A stretch of 7,084 bases of DNA, taken from an uncultured Collinsella sp. (lineage in GTDB: Bacteria > Actinomycetota > Coriobacteriia > Coriobacteriales > Coriobacteriaceae). Under the pieces are notes generated by a model. It searched no databases. It was not told the origin of the DNA and was given only the letters and a program-made list of their open reading frames with translations. Position 1 is the stretch's first letter. Every line of letters begins with the position of its first letter. This document shows positions 5,646 to 7,084 of this stretch, piece after piece. The position numbers and the translations under genes were made by a program. Location of the stretch: the NCBI GenBank assembly GCA_959596495.1, contig CAUFXK010000089.1, positions 1 to 7,084 of the forward strand. Direction: 5' to 3'.

Positions 5646-5861
5646 GTGCCGGCGCAGCCAACGGCCACATGCGGCCGCCTGCACGCCCCGGAAATACCGC
5701 CTCACCAGCATCAACACCCCACCCAGTGCCTCCCGCGCCCCCGCCTCATGTCGATAATGCAAACGTCCGCGACTCGGCCCCATAAACCCACCACCTTTGG
5801 GTACAAATAAGCACAGACAATTGACCGTGCCACGCAAACCACCCAGGAGCGGACACTATCC
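5646..5861. other. Divergent intergenic region with no recognised gene
   Basis: Between the phosphatase promoter and the antiporter start the DNA is C-rich on the plus strand around 5650-5780. Only short, unsupported open frames are present. A TACAAAT stretch (5802-5808) is a possible -10 for the antiporter but has no good -35 (CCCATA at 17 bases), and ACCCA/TGGGT (5786-5790, 5798-5802) forms a weak 5-bp stem beside it. Nothing else recognisable was seen. Confidence 0.4.
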
Positions 5862-7084
5862 ATGAACCAGATACTTCTCTTTATCGGCCTCGTCATCATT
5901 TTGTGCCTGACCATCAAACCCGTCGGCAAAAAGCTCCCCTTCCCCACCCTGCTCATCTTTATCGCGCTCGGCATGCTGCTGGGCGTCAACGGCCCGGCGC
6001 ACATCGACTTTAGCGACTACGCGCTCACCGAAACCGTCTGCAGCACGGCGCTGCTGTTCATCATGTTCTACGGCGGCTTTAACACCAACATCGACCGTGC
6101 CAAGCCCGTCGCCGCGCCGGCGGTGCTGCTGAGCACGCTCGGCGTTGTCATCACCGCTGGCATCACCGGCGCATTTGCGCACTTCGCACTGGGCTTCGAC
6201 TGGATCGGCGGCCTGCTGCTGGGATCGGTCGTGGCATCGACCGATGCGGCGAGCGTCTTTAGCGTGCTGCGCGAACACAACCTTTCGCTGAAGGACGGCA
6301 CCGACTCGCTGCTCGAGGTGGAATCGGGCTCCAACGACCCCGTCGCCTACATGCTCACCGCGGTGCTCGCGACCCTCGCGGCGGGCGGCAGCATCGACAT
6401 TCCCGTGCTACTGGCCAAGCAGATCATCCTGGGTGTGGGGCTGGGCCTTGTCATCGGCTGGACATCCAGCCGCCTGATTGAGCGCGCACACGCAACGGCC
6501 GAGGGCGCGCAGACTATCTTTTTGTTCGCCGTGGCGATCGTCGCCTACGCGCTGCCGAGCTACCTGGGCGGCAACGGCTTTCTGGCTGTATACCTGGCGG
6601 GCATCGTGCTGGGTGCGAGCGACATCACCGGCAAGGTCGAGATGGCACACTTCTTTGACACCCTCACCGAGATGGCAGAGATGACGATCTTCTTCTTGCT
6701 CGGCCTGCTCGTGACGCCCGCACGCCTGCCGCAGATGCTGCTGCCGGGCCTAGCGCTCATGGCGTTTATGCTCTTTGTGAGCCGCCCCATCGCCGTCGGC
6801 ATGTTGTTGGCGCCCTTTAAGACGAACCCTCGCCAGGTCGCGCTCGTAAGCTGGGCGGGCCTGCGTGGCGCGGCTTCGGTCGTCTTTAGTCTCTTTGCCG
6901 TGGTAGCCGGTGTTCCCGGCGGTCACGACCTGTTTGACCTGGTCTTTGTAATTGCCGTGTCGAGCATTGTGGTGCAGGGCTCGCTGCTGCCGGCGGTGGC
7001 AAAGAAGCTCGACATGATCGACGCGGAAGGCGACGTGCGCCGCACCTTTAACGATTACCGCGACGAGGACGGCATGTCGTTTGT
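5862..7084 (+). CDS. CPA1-family K+/H+ (or Na+/H+) antiporter, NhaP2/CvrA-like, C-terminus cut by window edge
   Basis: The visible 407 codons encode a multi-pass membrane protein beginning MNQILLFIGLVIILCLTIKP. Family landmarks are FYGGFNTN (69-76), ASTDAASVFSVLR (125-137, Asp128), LEVESGSNDPVAY (151-163, the Asn158-Asp159 pair of the ion site) and WAGLRGAASVVF (331-342, Arg335). This set is typical of cation/proton antiporters of the CPA1 family and closest in flavour to the potassium/proton antiporter NhaP2 (CvrA), which in other bacteria is about 580 residues with a cytosolic TrkA-C/RCK-type tail. The tail would begin near where the window stops (after about residue 390), so it cannot be checked. 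It would exchange K+ or Na+ for protons across the cytoplasmic membrane in pH and osmotic control. The ATG at 5862 precedes a typical first helix; AGGAG (5845-5849) is 12 bases upstream, a slightly long spacing. It is divergent from the phosphatase gene. Confidence 0.88.
   Translation, partial: MNQILLFIGLVIILCLTIKPVGKKLPFPTLLIFIALGMLLGVNGPAHIDFSDYALTETVCSTALLFIMFYGGFNTNIDRAKPVAAPAVLLSTLGVVITAGITGAFAHFALGFDWIGGLLLGSVVASTDAASVFSVLREHNLSLKDGTDSLLEVESGSNDPVAYMLTAVLATLAAGGSIDIPVLLAKQIILGVGLGLVIGWTSSRLIERAHATAEGAQTIFLFAVAIVAYALPSYLGGNGFLAVYLAGIVLGASDITGKVEMAHFFDTLTEMAEMTIFFLLGLLVTPARLPQMLLPGLALMAFMLFVSRPIAVGMLLAPFKTNPRQVALVSWAGLRGAASVVFSLFAVVAGVPGGHDLFDLVFVIAVSSIVVQGSLLPAVAKKLDMIDAEGDVRRTFNDYRDEDGMSF

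Noticed and set aside
5604..5837. 77-codon minus-strand open frame upstream of the phosphatase
   Set aside because: It ends inside the predicted phosphatase leader, overlaps the promoter, and shows no recognised motif or convincing ribosome site.

Overview
The window looks like a piece of chromosome from a high-GC gut actinobacterium of the Coriobacteriia, most likely Collinsella or a close relative. This rests on base composition, the mix of genes and GGGGAC-type intergenic repeats; no rRNA or other marker gene is present, so the assignment is inference.

Layout. Minus strand, 1-703: a B3/B4 tRNA-binding-domain protein, cut at the left edge. It is preceded (704-872) by a leader with a clear promoter, a strong intrinsic terminator and several competing hairpins. 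Minus strand, 931-2601: pckA, ATP-dependent PEP carboxykinase, with intact catalytic residues. It is followed by a repeat-like hairpin (875-915) that probably terminates it. The 324-base divergent gap 2602-2925 holds a perfect 16-bp operator-like palindrome on the pckA side, two hairpins that resemble mobile palindromic repeats in the middle, and a -10 box for the next gene. Plus strand, 2926-4506: a Wzx/MviN-like polysaccharide flippase with a long hydrophilic N-terminus and a TTG start. The convergent gap 4507-4701 contains a minus-strand terminator and a structured, repeat-like stretch. Minus strand, 4702-5541: a PPP-type metallophosphatase. Plus strand, 5862 to the right edge: a CPA1-type K+/H+ (NhaP2/CvrA-like) antiporter, cut at its C-terminal end.

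The genes do not form one operon. They are mostly single transcription units with their own promoters and terminators: central carbon metabolism (PEP/oxaloacetate), cell-surface polymer export, protein or nucleotide dephosphorylation and ion homeostasis. I found no CRISPR array, rRNA, tRNA, transposase gene or prophage. The least explained parts are non-coding: the attenuator-like leader of the B3/B4 gene, the pckA palindrome, the GGGGAC-core repeats and the structured 3' region of the phosphatase gene.
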